Shown piece after piece: positions 33,561-43,289 of a stretch of DNA of 64,000 nucleotides (its first letter is position 1; every line of letters begins with the position of its first letter). The stretch is from the NCBI RefSeq assembly GCF_900537075.1, contig NZ_UNRA01000001.1, positions 806,001-870,000 of the forward strand, written 5' to 3'. Under the pieces are notes generated by a model that made no database searches, was not told where the DNA came from, and saw nothing but the letters and a program-made list of their open reading frames with translations. The position numbers and the translations under genes were made by a program. Origin of the DNA: Tropicibacter sp. Alg240-R139 (lineage in GTDB: Bacteria > Pseudomonadota > Alphaproteobacteria > Rhodobacterales > Rhodobacteraceae).

Positions 33561-33583
33561 AGGCCCGCCAATTTGGCGGGCCT
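33561..33583 (-). terminator. Rho-independent terminator of the purine operon
   Basis: AGGCCCGCCAA and TTGGCGGGCCT form a near-continuous perfect stem with almost no loop, followed on the minus strand by TTTTGTGTG. It lies 28 bases past the binding-protein gene, the last of the long xdh operon. Confidence 0.88.
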
Positions 33584-33610
33584 GTCGCAGTTGCAGTTGT
33601 GAGTGATGGT

Positions 33611-34684
33611 TTACTGCGGGATGTCGCCTTCGAGGCCTTCAACATAGAAGTTCATGCCAGCCAGGGTACCGTCGTCTGCGGTTTCACCCTCTGCCAGCCA
33701 GTCGCTGCCGTCCTGCTTTTTGATCGGGCCGGTGAAGGCGTGGTACGAACCGTCAGCCAACGAGGCTTTGATCGCCAATGCAGCCTCTTTCACGTCAGCC
33801 GGAACCGCATCCGAAATCTCGCCAATGCCAACCATGCCGGCACCGATGCCGTCCCAGGTGTCTTTGCTTTCCCAGGTGCCGTCCATCACGGCCTGCGTGC
33901 GCTCGATGTAGTAGGGTGCCCAGTCGTCAATGATCGAGCTGACGCGCGGCATTGGGCCATATTCGGACATGTCCGACGCCTGACCAAAGGTGATGACGTT
34001 GCCAGCGGTCTGAGCGGCGGCTTGCGGCGCGGTCGAGTCGGTGTGCTGCAGGATCACGTCAGCGCCCTGTTCGATCAGAACCTTGGCGGCATCGGCTTCT
34101 TTTGCCGGGTCAAACCAGGTAAACGCCCAGACGATTTTGAACTGCACGTCCGGGTTTACCTTGCGCGCGTGGATGAAGGCCGAGTTGATGCCACGGACAA
34201 CTTCGGGGATCGGGAAGGAACCGATGTAGCCGACGATGTTGGATTTGGTCATGTGACCGGCAATGGTGCCCTGAACGGCGCGGCCTTCGTAGAAGCGGGC
34301 CGAATAGGTCGACACGTTGTCCGAACGCTTGTAGCCGGTGGCGTGCTCGAATTTTACATTCGGGAACTTCTTGGCCACGTTGATGGTCGGATCCATGTAA
34401 CCAAAAGACGTGGTAAAGATCAGGTCGGCACCGTCCAGCGCCATCTGGGTCATCACGCGCTCGCTGTCGGGGCCTTCGGCCACGTTTTCAACGTACACAG
34501 TCTCGACCTTGTCGCCGAACTCGGCCACCACGGCTTTGCGGCCCTGATCGTGCTCGTAGGTCCAGCCGCCATCGCCGACGGGGCCGACGTAGACAAAGCC
34601 GACTTTGGTTTTGTCTTGTGCGACCGCAGCCGTGGCCAGGCCAAGGCCAAGTGCTGCAGTGGCAAGAAGTGAAGTGAGTTTCAT
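33611..34684 (-). CDS. BMP-family substrate-binding protein of a nucleoside-type ABC importer
   Basis: A 357-residue periplasmic binding protein with signal peptide 1-22 (ending TAAVAQ). The BMP signature is clear: KVGFVYVGPVGDGGWTYEHD at about 26-45, then VYVENVAEGPDSERVMTQMA and TTSFGYMDP. This family binds purine nucleosides or related compounds. The ATG at 34682-34684 follows GGGGAG at 8 bases; a longer frame upstream is not needed. It follows two permease genes and is the last gene of an operon that begins with xanthine dehydrogenase, so its ligand is probably a purine, nucleoside or purine breakdown product. Confidence 0.92.
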   Translation of the reverse strand: MKLTSLLATAALGLGLATAAVAQDKTKVGFVYVGPVGDGGWTYEHDQGRKAVVAEFGDKVETVYVENVAEGPDSERVMTQMALDGADLIFTTSFGYMDPTINVAKKFPNVKFEHATGYKRSDNVSTYSARFYEGRAVQGTIAGHMTKSNIVGYIGSFPIPEVVRGINSAFIHARKVNPDVQFKIVWAFTWFDPAKEADAAKVLIEQGADVILQHTDSTAPQAAAQTAGNVITFGQASDMSEYGPMPRVSSIIDDWAPYYIERTQAVMDGTWESKDTWDGIGAGMVGIGEISDAVPADVKEAALAIKASLADGSYHAFTGPIKKQDGSDWLAEGETADDGTLAGMNFYVEGLEGDIPQ

Positions 34685-34748
34685 TAGGTTACTCCCCAGG
34701 TTGGAATGTTTGCCCTTTGTATCAGGGCTTTGGTTTGATTTTGCCACA

Positions 34749-35669
34749 TCAATGCGTGGCGTGGAAGATGCGACCCAGCGATGCAGGCGCGCCGCTTTTG
34801 TCGCGTGACAGGAACACCAGAACGATGATCGTGATCAGATAGGGCGACATTGCCAGATACTCGACCGGAATGGCAACGCCTGCGGCCTGCAGATTCAGTT
34901 GCACCACCGTAACACCGCCAAAAAGATAGGCACCCAAAAGCGCGCGCCATGGTTTCCAGCTGGCAAACACCACCAGAGCCAAGGCAATCCAGCCCACACC
35001 GGCGGTCATGCCCTCGGTCCATTGCGGTACACGGATCAGGCTGATGTATGCGCCGCCCAGACCGGCACAGGCACCCCCGAACATGATTGCCATGATGCGG
35101 ATGCGTACAACCTTGTAGCCAAGCGCGTGGGCGGCGTCGTGGTTTTCACCCACCGCGCGAAGCACCAGACCAACACGCGTGTACTTGAGCAGGGCCCAAA
35201 CAGCCGCCGTCAAAGCGATGCCCAGATACAGGATCGGGTCGTGACCAAACAGGATCGGGCCGATGAAAGGCAGATCGGTCAGGAAGGGGATATCCAACTT
35301 GCCCATTTGGGGCGGCTTGATCCCGACATAGCTTTGTCCCATGAGAGAACTGAAACCCAACCCAAAGAGGGTCAGCGCCAGACCGGACGCCACCTGATTG
35401 GCCAATGCAACTTGGGTCAACAGTACAAAGAGCAGCGACAACAGCGCGCCGCCGATGGCCGAGGCAAGGAAGCCTAACCAGGGTGAGCCGCTTTCGACGG
35501 TGATCGCAAAGCCCGAGATCGCACCAACGATCATCATGCCTTCGACGCCCAGGTTCAAAACACCGGCTTTTTCCACCACGAGCTCGCCAATGGCAGCCAG
35601 CAGGATCGGGGTTGCTGCCACCATAAGCGAGGCGATCAGCAGGACGGGATTGATTGCAGAAAGATCCAT
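34749..35669 (-). CDS. ABC importer permease (nucleoside type, second subunit)
   Basis: A 306-residue inner-membrane permease of the branched-chain/sugar/nucleoside class with eight or more hydrophobic segments. EKAGVLNLGVEGMMIVGA at about 33-50 is the family motif near the N-terminus, and AVGENHDAAHALGY is the cytoplasmic coupling loop contacting the ATPase. It lies 3 bases after its partner permease and before the binding-protein gene, in the purine operon. Confidence 0.9.
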   Translation of the reverse strand: MDLSAINPVLLIASLMVAATPILLAAIGELVVEKAGVLNLGVEGMMIVGAISGFAITVESGSPWLGFLASAIGGALLSLLFVLLTQVALANQVASGLALTLFGLGFSSLMGQSYVGIKPPQMGKLDIPFLTDLPFIGPILFGHDPILYLGIALTAAVWALLKYTRVGLVLRAVGENHDAAHALGYKVVRIRIMAIMFGGACAGLGGAYISLIRVPQWTEGMTAGVGWIALALVVFASWKPWRALLGAYLFGGVTVVQLNLQAAGVAIPVEYLAMSPYLITIIVLVFLSRDKSGAPASLGRIFHATH

Positions 35670-35672
35670 GGT

Positions 35673-36755
35673 TCACGCCACCTCTTTGCTGGCAAGTCGA
35701 ATGCGATAGTTGGTGAGCAGGTCCAGCGCCAGCAGGAAGAACAATAGCATCCCCTGGAAAACCTGGATGGCGGCCGAAGGCAGGCCAAGGTTCGACTGGG
35801 CGATGTCGCCGCCGATATAGGTCAGCGCCATAACGCCACCCGCCAGAACGATGCCTACGGGATGCAGGCGGCCCAGAAAGGCCACGATGATCGCGGTAAA
35901 GCCATAGCCCACATTGAAGTCGATGGTGATCTGTCCTGCGGGGCCTGCGACCTCGAAAAGTCCGGCAAGGCCTGCGAGAACGCCAGCGGCACCCAGACAG
36001 AAAAGGATCAACCGTGCCGGGTTCACACCTGCAAACTTGGCCGCACGAGGTGCCTCGCCCGTCAGGCGTATGTGAAAGCCCAGCATGTGGCGGTTGAGCA
36101 GAACATAGGCAAAAATCACTGCGATCAGTGCCGTCACCACACCCCAATGCATGCCCGAACCCGCAAATAGCTCGGCGTTATGCGCGCTGTCCCAGGATTG
36201 CAGGTTGCGCGAGCCGGGAAAGCCATAGCCTTCGGGGTTCTTGAGCAGGCCTAGCGAGACCGAGGCCAACATCTGCTCGGCCACATAGACCAGCATCAGC
36301 GACACGAGGATTTCATTGGTGCCGAACCGCACTTTCAGGATGGCCGGGATCATCGCCCAGATCCAACCGCCAAAGGCACCACCAATCACCATCAGCGGAA
36401 AGATGTACCACGCCTCAAGCGGATAGAAGGCAAGGCCAACACCAGCGCCCACGATGGCACCCATTATGTACTGACCCTCGGCCCCGATGTTCCAGATGCC
36501 TGCGCGAAAGCCCAACGACAGGCCAATCGCGATCAGCACCAATGGCGCGCCTTTGATCAGCAGTTGCGGGCGATAATAGAATGAGAATTCGCCAAAGAGC
36601 GGTTCCCAAAAGATGGTCATGATTGCTTCGATTGGGTTCTTTCCAAGCGCTGCAAACAGCACTCCGCCAAAGAACATGGTTGCAAGTACCGCCACGACAG
36701 GCGTGGCCATGGACCAGGTCTGTGATGGCTGTGGTCGTTTCTCCAGCACGATCAT
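35673..36755 (-). CDS. ABC importer permease (nucleoside type, first subunit)
   Basis: A 360-residue permease, longer than its partner, with the family stretch GFRAGIWNIGAEGQYIMGAI (about 83-102) and the coupling loop LTGEAPRAAKFAGVNP. About nine hydrophobic segments are visible. It follows the double ATPase gene with 66 bases between and precedes the second permease by 3 bases. Together they form the channel of a purine- or nucleoside-type importer. Confidence 0.9.
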   Translation of the reverse strand: MIVLEKRPQPSQTWSMATPVVAVLATMFFGGVLFAALGKNPIEAIMTIFWEPLFGEFSFYYRPQLLIKGAPLVLIAIGLSLGFRAGIWNIGAEGQYIMGAIVGAGVGLAFYPLEAWYIFPLMVIGGAFGGWIWAMIPAILKVRFGTNEILVSLMLVYVAEQMLASVSLGLLKNPEGYGFPGSRNLQSWDSAHNAELFAGSGMHWGVVTALIAVIFAYVLLNRHMLGFHIRLTGEAPRAAKFAGVNPARLILFCLGAAGVLAGLAGLFEVAGPAGQITIDFNVGYGFTAIIVAFLGRLHPVGIVLAGGVMALTYIGGDIAQSNLGLPSAAIQVFQGMLLFFLLALDLLTNYRIRLASKEVA

Positions 36756-36821
36756 TTGCTCTGTCCCCCCAAAGTCTTTTCTTCTTGTTTCAAATACGGC
36801 CGCCGGAGGCGGATCTGACAG

Positions 36822-38339
36822 TTAGACATGCGCCACCTCCATCCCGTGTGCGCCGCCCATCATCAGGCCGATCTCGTCAACTGTCAGGCCGGTGGTTTCC
36901 CGAGGGGCACTCAGGCGACCCTCGTTCAGGGCGGCAAAGCTGTCCGAGATTTCCATCAGTTCATCCAGATCCTGACTGATGCAGACAACGGCAGTGCCCT
37001 TGGCTGCCAGATCCAGAATAGCCTGCCGGATCGAGGCCGCAGCGGCGGCATCGACGCCCCAGGTCGGCTGGTTCACCACCAGTACATCGGGGTTTTGCAG
37101 AACTTCGCGTCCAATGACGAATTTTTGCAGGTTTCCGCCCGACAGCGAGCGCGCCGCGTTGTCGGGGCCGGGGGTGCGCACGTCGAATTCTTTGATAATG
37201 CGTTCGGCAAAGCTCTGGGTCTCGCCCCATTTCAGGAAGCCGTTGCTTTCCAACCCTTCACGCACCGATCCGGTGAGCAGGGCGTTTTCCGTCAGGCTCA
37301 TGTCGGGCGCTGCCGCGTGGCCCAACCGTTCTTCGGGCGCAGACAGCAGACCCAGCTTGCGCCGCGCTGTCGGTCCCAGCTTGCCAATAGGCTGGCCTTT
37401 CATCTTGACCGCATCGGGGGCCGTTGTGATTTCGCCGGACAAGACGCCCAACAGTTCGTCCTGACCATTGCCGGCAACTCCGCCGACGCCCAGAACCTCG
37501 CCGCGCCGCACGGTCAGGTGCAAGTTGCGCAGCGCTGTGCCGAATTCGGATGGTGACGGGACCGAAAGGCCGGAAATGTCGAGTGACACCTCGCCAAAGT
37601 CACGTCCCGAGCGTTCCGGGGTTTGCAGGGTCGTGCCCACCATCATCTCGGCCATGTCACGGGCCGAGGTTTCAGCCGGTGTGCATTCACCCACATTCTT
37701 GCCCAAGCGCAGGATTGTTGCGTGGTCACACAGCGTGCGGATCTCTTCCAGTTTGTGCGAGATATACAGGATCGAGGTGCCCTCGGATCGCAGTTTCTGC
37801 AGCGTTTCAAACAGGATGTCGACCTCTTGCGGGGTCAAAACCGATGTCGGCTCGTCCATGATCAGCAGCTTGGGATCTTGCAGCAGGCAGCGAATGATCT
37901 CGACCCGCTGACGCTCACCTGCGGACAGATCACCAACCGTGCGAAAAGGGTCCAGCGGCAGGCCGTAGGTTTCCGATACCTCGCGGATACGCGCGGCCAG
38001 ATCGCCCATCTTGGGCGGGTTTTCCATGCCAAGCGCGATGTTTTCGGCCACGTTCAACGCGTCAAACAGCGAAAAGTGCTGAAATACCATCGCAATCCCA
38101 TCGGCCCGCGCGGCCCGCGGCTCAGTCGGGGCAAAGGCCTGTCCGTTCAGCACCATTTTTCCGCTGTCAGGCTTCACCAGCCCATAGATCATTTTCACCA
38201 GCGTGGATTTCCCCGCGCCATTTTCCCCAAGCAGTGCGTGAACCTCGCCCTGTCCGATATCGAACGAGACGGTGTCATTGGCCACCACGCCTGGGTATGC
38301 TTTGGTCAGCCCTTGCAGGCTCAGAAGTGGAGTTGTCAC
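36822..38339 (-). CDS. ABC importer ATPase with two nucleotide-binding domains
   Basis: A 505-residue cytoplasmic ATPase. Domain 1 (about 1-235) has Walker A GENGAGKST, signature LSAGERQRVEI and Walker B LLIMDEPTS. Domain 2 (about 250-500) is degenerate at Walker A (GVAGNGQDELL), with a signature region LSGGNLQKFVIGRE, as normal for the sugar/nucleoside importer class. The start is GTG at 38337-38339, overlapping the xdhC stop as GTGA, so translation is coupled to the oxidation genes. This ties the importer to purine breakdown. Confidence 0.92.
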   Translation of the reverse strand: MTTPLLSLQGLTKAYPGVVANDTVSFDIGQGEVHALLGENGAGKSTLVKMIYGLVKPDSGKMVLNGQAFAPTEPRAARADGIAMVFQHFSLFDALNVAENIALGMENPPKMGDLAARIREVSETYGLPLDPFRTVGDLSAGERQRVEIIRCLLQDPKLLIMDEPTSVLTPQEVDILFETLQKLRSEGTSILYISHKLEEIRTLCDHATILRLGKNVGECTPAETSARDMAEMMVGTTLQTPERSGRDFGEVSLDISGLSVPSPSEFGTALRNLHLTVRRGEVLGVGGVAGNGQDELLGVLSGEITTAPDAVKMKGQPIGKLGPTARRKLGLLSAPEERLGHAAAPDMSLTENALLTGSVREGLESNGFLKWGETQSFAERIIKEFDVRTPGPDNAARSLSGGNLQKFVIGREVLQNPDVLVVNQPTWGVDAAAAASIRQAILDLAAKGTAVVCISQDLDELMEISDSFAALNEGRLSAPRETTGLTVDEIGLMMGGAHGMEVAHV

Positions 38340-39271
38340 GCGCTCAGGTCCTTTTTTCGTGTCTCTGTCAGGGCCGGGCGCAGCATTTCGGCTGCAACGC
38401 CCACGGCGATCATTTGCGGGTGCTTGCCCAGGCTCGGGTCGCCAATCGGGCAGGTAATTCGGCTAATGCGGTCGGGGGGGTGCCCCAGTTTGCCCAGCCG
38501 GGAACGGAATCGTGCCCACTTGGTAGCCGAGCCAATCAGTCCGGCAAAGGCGAAATCGTGGTTTAACAGACGGTTGCACAGTTCCAGATCAAGCGTGTGC
38601 GAATATGTCAGCACCAGATGCTCGGCATTTGTCGGGGCATAGCGCACCAGTTCTGCCGGCTTGGCCGCAGGCAGTGCTGTCACGCCCGCCGGGATGGTTT
38701 CAGGAAACCGCTCTGACCCTGTGTCCACCCAAGTGATCGCCAGATCAGGCAGGGGCGACAGCACATCGACCAAAGCGCGCCCTACGTGACCCGCACCCCA
38801 GATCCACAGTTGGCGGGCCGGTTTGTGCACAGGCTCGATCATCCAACCGTCGATCAATTGCGGTTCTGGCCGGGTGCCTTGACCACGCACTTCGTTCAAC
38901 AGACGCTTGACCGTCAACGGCATGACGCTGGCGTCAGTCGCCCGGCATATGATTTCGGCGTCTAGTTTGTTGACCGCTTTGGCGTCATACACTTCGCTGA
39001 GCAACGATACTACACCACCGCAGCATTGCCCCATGTCGGGACCAAGTGCGTGATGGCTAAGTACGCGTTCCACCATTTGGCGACGCGCGGCCTCTGCCGC
39101 CTCGAACTCCAATGTTCCGCCGCCGATGGTGCCGGACTGACCACCCGGCCAGACCAGCATGGATGCGCCGACCTCACGCGGGGATGACCCCTTGATCGCG
39201 GCGATCACGACGCGGGTGACGCGCCCGTGGGATTTGACGGCCTCCCTCAAAGCCTCCAGGTCAAATCCCAT
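38336..39271 (-). CDS. xdhC: Xanthine dehydrogenase accessory protein XdhC
   Basis: A 311-residue protein that binds and sulfurates the molybdenum cofactor before insertion into xanthine dehydrogenase. It has the XdhC/CoxI N-terminal part (AAIKGSSPREVGASMLVW, TIGGGTLEFEA, GPDMGQCCGG) and a C-terminal Rossmann part (LWIWGAGHVGRALVDVL). The ATG at 39269-39271 follows AGGAGGG; it overlaps the end of xdhB by 11 bases. It sits between the xdh structural genes and the importer in one operon. Confidence 0.93.
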   Translation of the reverse strand: MGFDLEALREAVKSHGRVTRVVIAAIKGSSPREVGASMLVWPGGQSGTIGGGTLEFEAAEAARRQMVERVLSHHALGPDMGQCCGGVVSLLSEVYDAKAVNKLDAEIICRATDASVMPLTVKRLLNEVRGQGTRPEPQLIDGWMIEPVHKPARQLWIWGAGHVGRALVDVLSPLPDLAITWVDTGSERFPETIPAGVTALPAAKPAELVRYAPTNAEHLVLTYSHTLDLELCNRLLNHDFAFAGLIGSATKWARFRSRLGKLGHPPDRISRITCPIGDPSLGKHPQMIAVGVAAEMLRPALTETRKKDLSA

Positions 39272-41561
39272 CGCGAACCCTCCTGACGCCAGCCCAGACC
39301 TCTTCGGCTGTGGCGGGGGCATCTATGGCCGGATAGGCGTTGCCGCAGGCAGAAACCGCGTTCGACAACGCCAACCAGGCTGAAATACCCAGCATAAAGG
39401 GCGGTTCTCCCACCGCTTTGGAGCGATAGATCGTGTCCTCGCGGTTCTGCTCGTCCCACAGGGCGACGTTGAAGACATCCGGGCGATCTGAACAGGCCGG
39501 GATCTTGTAGGTCGACGGCGCATGGGTGCGCAGACGCCCCTGATTGTCCCAGACCAGCTCTTCGGTTGTCAGCCAGCCTGCGCCTTGCACATAGCCACCT
39601 TCGACCTGACCAATGTCCAGCGCGGGGTTCAACGAGGCGCCAGCATCATGCAGGATGTCGGTGCGCAGGATGCGGTTTTCACCGGTCAAGGTATCTATGG
39701 CAACTTCGGTGATCGACGCGCCATAGGCAAAGTAAAAGAACGGCCGCCCGCGCCCCTTGATCCGGTCCCATTCGATCTTGGGTGTCTTGTAGAACCCGGT
39801 GGCCGACAGGCTGATCCGGCCCTGATAGGCCATCGCTGCGGCCTCTTGGAACGTATAGCGCGCCTCGCCAACCTCGACATGGCCATCGCTGAAGGCGACG
39901 TCGCTGACCTCGGCCTGATGGCGTTCCGCCAGGAAATCCGCCATCCGGTCGCGGACGGTGTCGCAGGCGGCTTTGACCGCCATGCCGTTCAGGTCAGAGC
40001 CGGACGAGGCCGCTGTGGCCGAGGTGTTGGGCACCTTGGCCGTGTCGGTTGCGGTGATCTTGACCAGATCGAGCGGAATGCCGAAGCGGCTGGCCGCCAC
40101 TTGCGCGACCTTCTGGAACAGGCCTTGGCCCATTTCTGTGCCGCCGTGGTTCAGGTGGACCGAGCCATCCTGATAGACGTGCACCAGTGCGCCGGCTTGG
40201 TTAAGGTGGGTCAACGTGAAAGAGATTCCGAACTTCACCGGGGCAAAGGCAATGCCCTTTTTCACGATGGGGTTTTCGGCGTTCCACTTCTCGATGGCGG
40301 CTTTGCGGGCAGCATAGTCGCTGGTTTCCATTAGCCGCTCGGTCATGCCGTGCAGTTCGAAATCCTCGACCTGCATACCATAGGGGGTGGAGTTGTCTTT
40401 CTGCCCCGAGGCGTCGGCTTTGGCGGCATAATAATTCCGTTTGCGCACCTCGACCGCGTCAAGCCCCAGATCATGGGCGATGTGATCCATCACGCGTTCG
40501 ATCCCGACCATGCCCTGCGGCCCGCCAAAACCGCGATAGGCGGTGGCGGATTGGGTGTTGGTTTTCAAGCGGTGGCTTTCAATCCGCGCGTTCGGCAGCA
40601 GATAGGCATTGTCGGAATGCAGCATGGCGCGGTCAGCCACGGGCAATGACAGATCCTGCGCCCAGCCACAGCGGGTATAATGCTTGAACGAGACGCCCTG
40701 CACACGGCCATCATCGTCAAAGCCGACACGATAGGTGATGCGGAATTCGTGCCGCTTGCCGGTGATCACCATGTCGTCGTCGCGGTCGTAACGCATCTTG
40801 CACGCGCGGCCCGTTAGACGCGCGGCCACGGCACAAGAAACGGCCAAAGCGTTGCCCTGGCTTTCCTTGCCGCCGAACCCGCCGCCCATGCGACGGGTTT
40901 CAACGCGCACGCCATGCATTGGCACACCAAGCGCCTCAGCCACCTTGTGCTGGATCTCGGTCGGGTGCTGGGTCGAGGAATGAACCAGCATGTCGCCCCC
41001 CTCGTTCGGTACGGCCATGGCGGCCTGACCTTCGAGGTAGAAATGCTCCTGCCCGCCAATTTCGAACGTGGCGTCGATCTGGCGTGGTGCGGCGTCAATG
41101 GCAGTCTCGGCGTCGCCTTTTTCGTAGATGCGCGGGCCTTCTTCGAACCGGCTGTCGGCTGCCATCGCCTCGTCAACGGTCAGGATCGGGGTCTCTTCGA
41201 CATAATCGACTTGCCCAAGTGTAGCAGCTTTGCGCGCGGCCAAATGGCTGTTCGCGATCACGAGGAATACGGGCTGCCCGACGTAATTCACCGTACCATC
41301 CGACAACAGTGGTTCGTCATGGATCGACGGGGAAACGTCATTGGTAAAGGGCAGATCATCTGCTGTCATCACGGCAACGACACCAGGTGCTGCTTTGACC
41401 GCGTCCAGGTTCATTGCGGTGATGCGGCCTTTGGCAATCGGGGACTGACCAAAGGCCAGGTGCAGCGTGCCAGCAGGCGAGGGGATGTCGTCCACGTATC
41501 GGGCCGATCCCGTCACATGCAGGCGCGCGGCATCATGGGGAAGGGGTTTGGAAACACTCAT
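39261..41561 (-). CDS. xdhB: Xanthine dehydrogenase molybdopterin-binding subunit
   Basis: A 766-residue molybdenum hydroxylase large subunit that oxidises hypoxanthine and xanthine to urate with the small subunit. Landmarks are the N-terminal RYVDDIPSPAGTLHLAFG, the Moco loops GGFGGKES and TAYRGFGGPQGM, the HLNHGGTEMGQGL loop, and GEPPFMLG near the C-terminus holding the catalytic glutamate region. Length is as usual for bacterial XdhB. It overlaps xdhA by 4 bases (ATGA). Confidence 0.95.
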   Translation of the reverse strand: MSVSKPLPHDAARLHVTGSARYVDDIPSPAGTLHLAFGQSPIAKGRITAMNLDAVKAAPGVVAVMTADDLPFTNDVSPSIHDEPLLSDGTVNYVGQPVFLVIANSHLAARKAATLGQVDYVEETPILTVDEAMAADSRFEEGPRIYEKGDAETAIDAAPRQIDATFEIGGQEHFYLEGQAAMAVPNEGGDMLVHSSTQHPTEIQHKVAEALGVPMHGVRVETRRMGGGFGGKESQGNALAVSCAVAARLTGRACKMRYDRDDDMVITGKRHEFRITYRVGFDDDGRVQGVSFKHYTRCGWAQDLSLPVADRAMLHSDNAYLLPNARIESHRLKTNTQSATAYRGFGGPQGMVGIERVMDHIAHDLGLDAVEVRKRNYYAAKADASGQKDNSTPYGMQVEDFELHGMTERLMETSDYAARKAAIEKWNAENPIVKKGIAFAPVKFGISFTLTHLNQAGALVHVYQDGSVHLNHGGTEMGQGLFQKVAQVAASRFGIPLDLVKITATDTAKVPNTSATAASSGSDLNGMAVKAACDTVRDRMADFLAERHQAEVSDVAFSDGHVEVGEARYTFQEAAAMAYQGRISLSATGFYKTPKIEWDRIKGRGRPFFYFAYGASITEVAIDTLTGENRILRTDILHDAGASLNPALDIGQVEGGYVQGAGWLTTEELVWDNQGRLRTHAPSTYKIPACSDRPDVFNVALWDEQNREDTIYRSKAVGEPPFMLGISAWLALSNAVSACGNAYPAIDAPATAEEVWAGVRRVRDGI

Positions 41562-42943
41562 GCCGATACCTCCAGTACGTTGGTGGTCTGACCCTGGCTT
41601 TCGGCGAAGTACCGCTCGAGCAAGGTGCGGGCGGTTTCAAGCCGGTACTCGGCCGAGGCGCGCATGTCCGTGAGTGGTGTGAAGTCTGTGTCGAACATGG
41701 CTTTGGCAGTGGTAATGGTCGTGGCTGTCCAGGGCTGACCGAGCAAAGCAGCTTCGACCGAGGCCGCGCGTTTCGGAATACCGGCCATACCGCCAAATGC
41801 GATGCGGGCGTCGGTGACGGTGCCACCTTCAACCGTGATGCTGAAACAGCCGCAGACGGCCGAGATGTCCTGATCGAACCGCTTGCTCAGCTTGTAGCAT
41901 TTCAGCGTGTCAGGCTGGCGGGGGAAGCTCACCGCCTCGACAAACTCACCCGGTTTGCGGTCTTGCTTGCCGTAGTCGATGAAGAAATCCTCAAGCAACA
42001 CGTCGCGGCGGGTGTCTCCTTTGCGCAGATGCAGGGTCGCACCAAGTGCGATCAGAGCGGGCGGGTTGTCCCCAATGGGCGAACCATTGGCGATGTTGCC
42101 ACCAATAGTGGCGGCGTGGCGCACTTGGACAGAGGCGTAGCGGCGAACCATTTCGGCATAAGACGGGTGCAAGTCGCTTAATGTGTCGCCCACGGTGTTC
42201 ATATCGACCATGGCGCCAAAGCGGACATTCGCTTCGGTGACCTCGACCGATTTCAAGTTATCGCAGCGGTTCAGGAAGATAACTGAATTCAGGTCGCGCA
42301 GCTGTTTGGTGACCCAAAGGCCCACGTCCGTCGCACCGGCAATTATGGTGGCGTCTGGATTGGCCGCGTAGACCGCTGCCAGTTCGTCCGACGAAGTCGG
42401 GGCGTGGGCGGGGCCATCGTCGGCTGTTTCAGATGTGTCGGGCAAGACAAAGGCGCGGTCATTGTTCACCCAAGTCGGAACGGGTTTGTCTTCGCAAGCT
42501 TCAGCCGCGCGGATGATCGGGGCGTATCCGGTGCAGCGGCACAAGTTGCCTGCCAGTTGCGTGTCGTGATTGGTGGCGCCGTTGGCATGGGCCGCCGTCA
42601 TCGACATCACGAAACCGGGCGTGCAGAACCCGCACTGTGATCCGTGATGCTCGATCATTGCGTCCTGCACGGGGTGCAGCGCGCCGTCGGATTCACCGAC
42701 ACCTTCGACGGTGCGGATCGCCTTGCCGTGCAGCTGCGGCAGAAACAGGATGCAAGAGTTCAGCGCCTTTGCGCCGTCCGCGTCGCTGATCATGACTGTG
42801 CAAGCCCCGCAGTCGCCCTCGTTGCAGCCTTCTTTGGTGCCACGCAGATGACGTTCCTCGCGTAACCAATCCAGCAGCGTGGCCGTGGGGGACACCCCGG
42901 TCAGCTCCACAGTCTCTCCGTTCAGAAGAAACGTGATGTCCAT
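41558..42943 (-). CDS. xdhA: Xanthine dehydrogenase small subunit (2Fe-2S and FAD)
   Basis: A 461-residue subunit. A plant-type 2Fe-2S domain has C40, C45 and C48 (GCNEGDCGACTV), followed by a helical 2Fe-2S domain (CGFCTPGFV and CRCTGY). The FAD domain (from about 180) shows ATIIAGATDVGLW and ATIGGNIANGSPIGD. It passes electrons from the molybdenum site in XdhB to NAD. It is the first gene of the seven-gene purine operon. No strong ribosome binding site precedes the ATG. Confidence 0.95.
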   Translation of the reverse strand: MDITFLLNGETVELTGVSPTATLLDWLREERHLRGTKEGCNEGDCGACTVMISDADGAKALNSCILFLPQLHGKAIRTVEGVGESDGALHPVQDAMIEHHGSQCGFCTPGFVMSMTAAHANGATNHDTQLAGNLCRCTGYAPIIRAAEACEDKPVPTWVNNDRAFVLPDTSETADDGPAHAPTSSDELAAVYAANPDATIIAGATDVGLWVTKQLRDLNSVIFLNRCDNLKSVEVTEANVRFGAMVDMNTVGDTLSDLHPSYAEMVRRYASVQVRHAATIGGNIANGSPIGDNPPALIALGATLHLRKGDTRRDVLLEDFFIDYGKQDRKPGEFVEAVSFPRQPDTLKCYKLSKRFDQDISAVCGCFSITVEGGTVTDARIAFGGMAGIPKRAASVEAALLGQPWTATTITTAKAMFDTDFTPLTDMRASAEYRLETARTLLERYFAESQGQTTNVLEVSA

Positions 42944-43289
42944 ATTCGAAAACCCGTCGCGTTACCCCGTTGTGCCTGTAAGCGCGCCCCTTCGATGCGA
43001 CGTAAAAAGAGCGCAGGCATATAATTGCCTCTCAGATTAGAAAGGAGGCGCGAGTTCTGGCAAGAAAAAGTCATTCTGCGATGCAACATTTTGACGCAAA
43101 TTTAGTGCTATTTGGGGGGCGATTTACATCTTAATGGTTTGAAAAGTATGCCCAATGTATGTTTTGCTGCAAGTGCGGTGGTTGAAACACCTTCAAGAAT
43201 ACCCGAATAGTTATGCCTATTATTTCGACAATCCGAATAGCGGTCGCTTGCGTCTTTCCCCTCTTCACGGGCTGCGTTAGCTTGAGCGG
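42944..43289. other. Divergent promoter region of xdhA and dnaE
   Basis: 346 bases without a supported gene. It is richer in A and T than the flanks, as expected for promoters. I found no convincing operator palindrome, -35/-10 pair or small gene; AAAGGAGG near 43040 is not followed by a credible frame. Confidence 0.5.
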
